From NCBI GenBank assembly GCA_001247695.2, contig LGRX02015565.1:22947-36447 (forward strand): a stretch of DNA of 13,501 nucleotides, read 5' to 3'. Every line of letters begins with the position of its first letter. Positions within the stretch are counted from its first letter, which is position 1. The position numbers were made by a program, and so were the translations under genes. The stretch is from Cymbomonas tetramitiformis (taxonomy: Eukaryota; Chlorophyta; Pyramimonadophyceae; Pyramimonadales; Pyramimonadaceae). Below are positions 13,496 through 13,501 of this stretch, in pieces. The notes under the pieces were generated by a model. The model was given only the letters and a program-made list of their open reading frames with translations, searched no databases and had not been told where the DNA came from.

Positions 13496-13501
13496 GCAGC
13501 A

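Larger units (their letters stand above)
13276..13501 (-). other. Partial intron upstream of E1
   Basis: It holds two duplications and no recognisable exon. The first half of CNBD1 must lie beyond the right edge of the window. Confidence 0.5.

Overview
The window looks like nuclear DNA of an intron-rich, GC-rich eukaryote. It has long GT-AG introns, short exons, an LTR retrotransposon, and a minisatellite or short tandem duplication in almost every intron. Seven of the fifteen 5' splice sites I infer read GTGC (five of them GTGCG). That favours a green alga with a large genome, such as a prasinophyte-type chlorophyte, but I cannot fix the species. I see no bacterial operons, tRNA, rRNA or CRISPR.

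The main gene is on the minus strand and spans the whole window, running off both ends. No single ORF shows it. I assembled 15 exons (E1 at 13275 down to E15 at 354) from GT/AG sites, and every one of the 14 exon junctions agrees in reading phase. Together they give 1,844 nt, or 614 codons. The product is a protein with repeated cyclic-nucleotide-binding domains (CNBDs): the C-terminal half of CNBD1 (E1-E3), a whole CNBD2 (E4-E7), a linker of about 170 residues (E7-E10), a whole CNBD3 (E10-E14), and the first helix of CNBD4 (E15), which continues past base 1. CNBD3 keeps the phosphate-binding-cassette Glu and Arg at the usual spacing. CNBD2 appears to have lost the Arg. An intron in the same place and phase recurs in CNBD2, CNBD3 and CNBD4, which suggests the repeats arose by duplication of intron-bearing domain units.

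The last intron (532-4554, about 4 kb) holds an array of 11-bp repeats grouped in 33-bp units (about 546-938 and 3950-3979). A 3,011-bp Ty1/copia-like LTR retrotransposon (939-3949) has split the array. It is antisense to the host gene and flanked by a perfect 5-bp target duplication (CTTTG). Its LTRs are about 99% identical apart from two indels. Inside are only a gag with one frameshift and one in-frame stop, a protease-like segment with a D-C-G-A-T active site, a 30-bp repeat block and a polypurine tract. Integrase, reverse transcriptase and RNase H are absent, so it is a recently moved non-autonomous derivative.

The other introns carry their own repeats: a 20-bp GGATCC-rich minisatellite (8463-8790), a diverged duplication of about 236-bp period (7231-7620), and two- to four-copy duplications of 13 to 69 bp elsewhere. 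I see no other gene that I can support.
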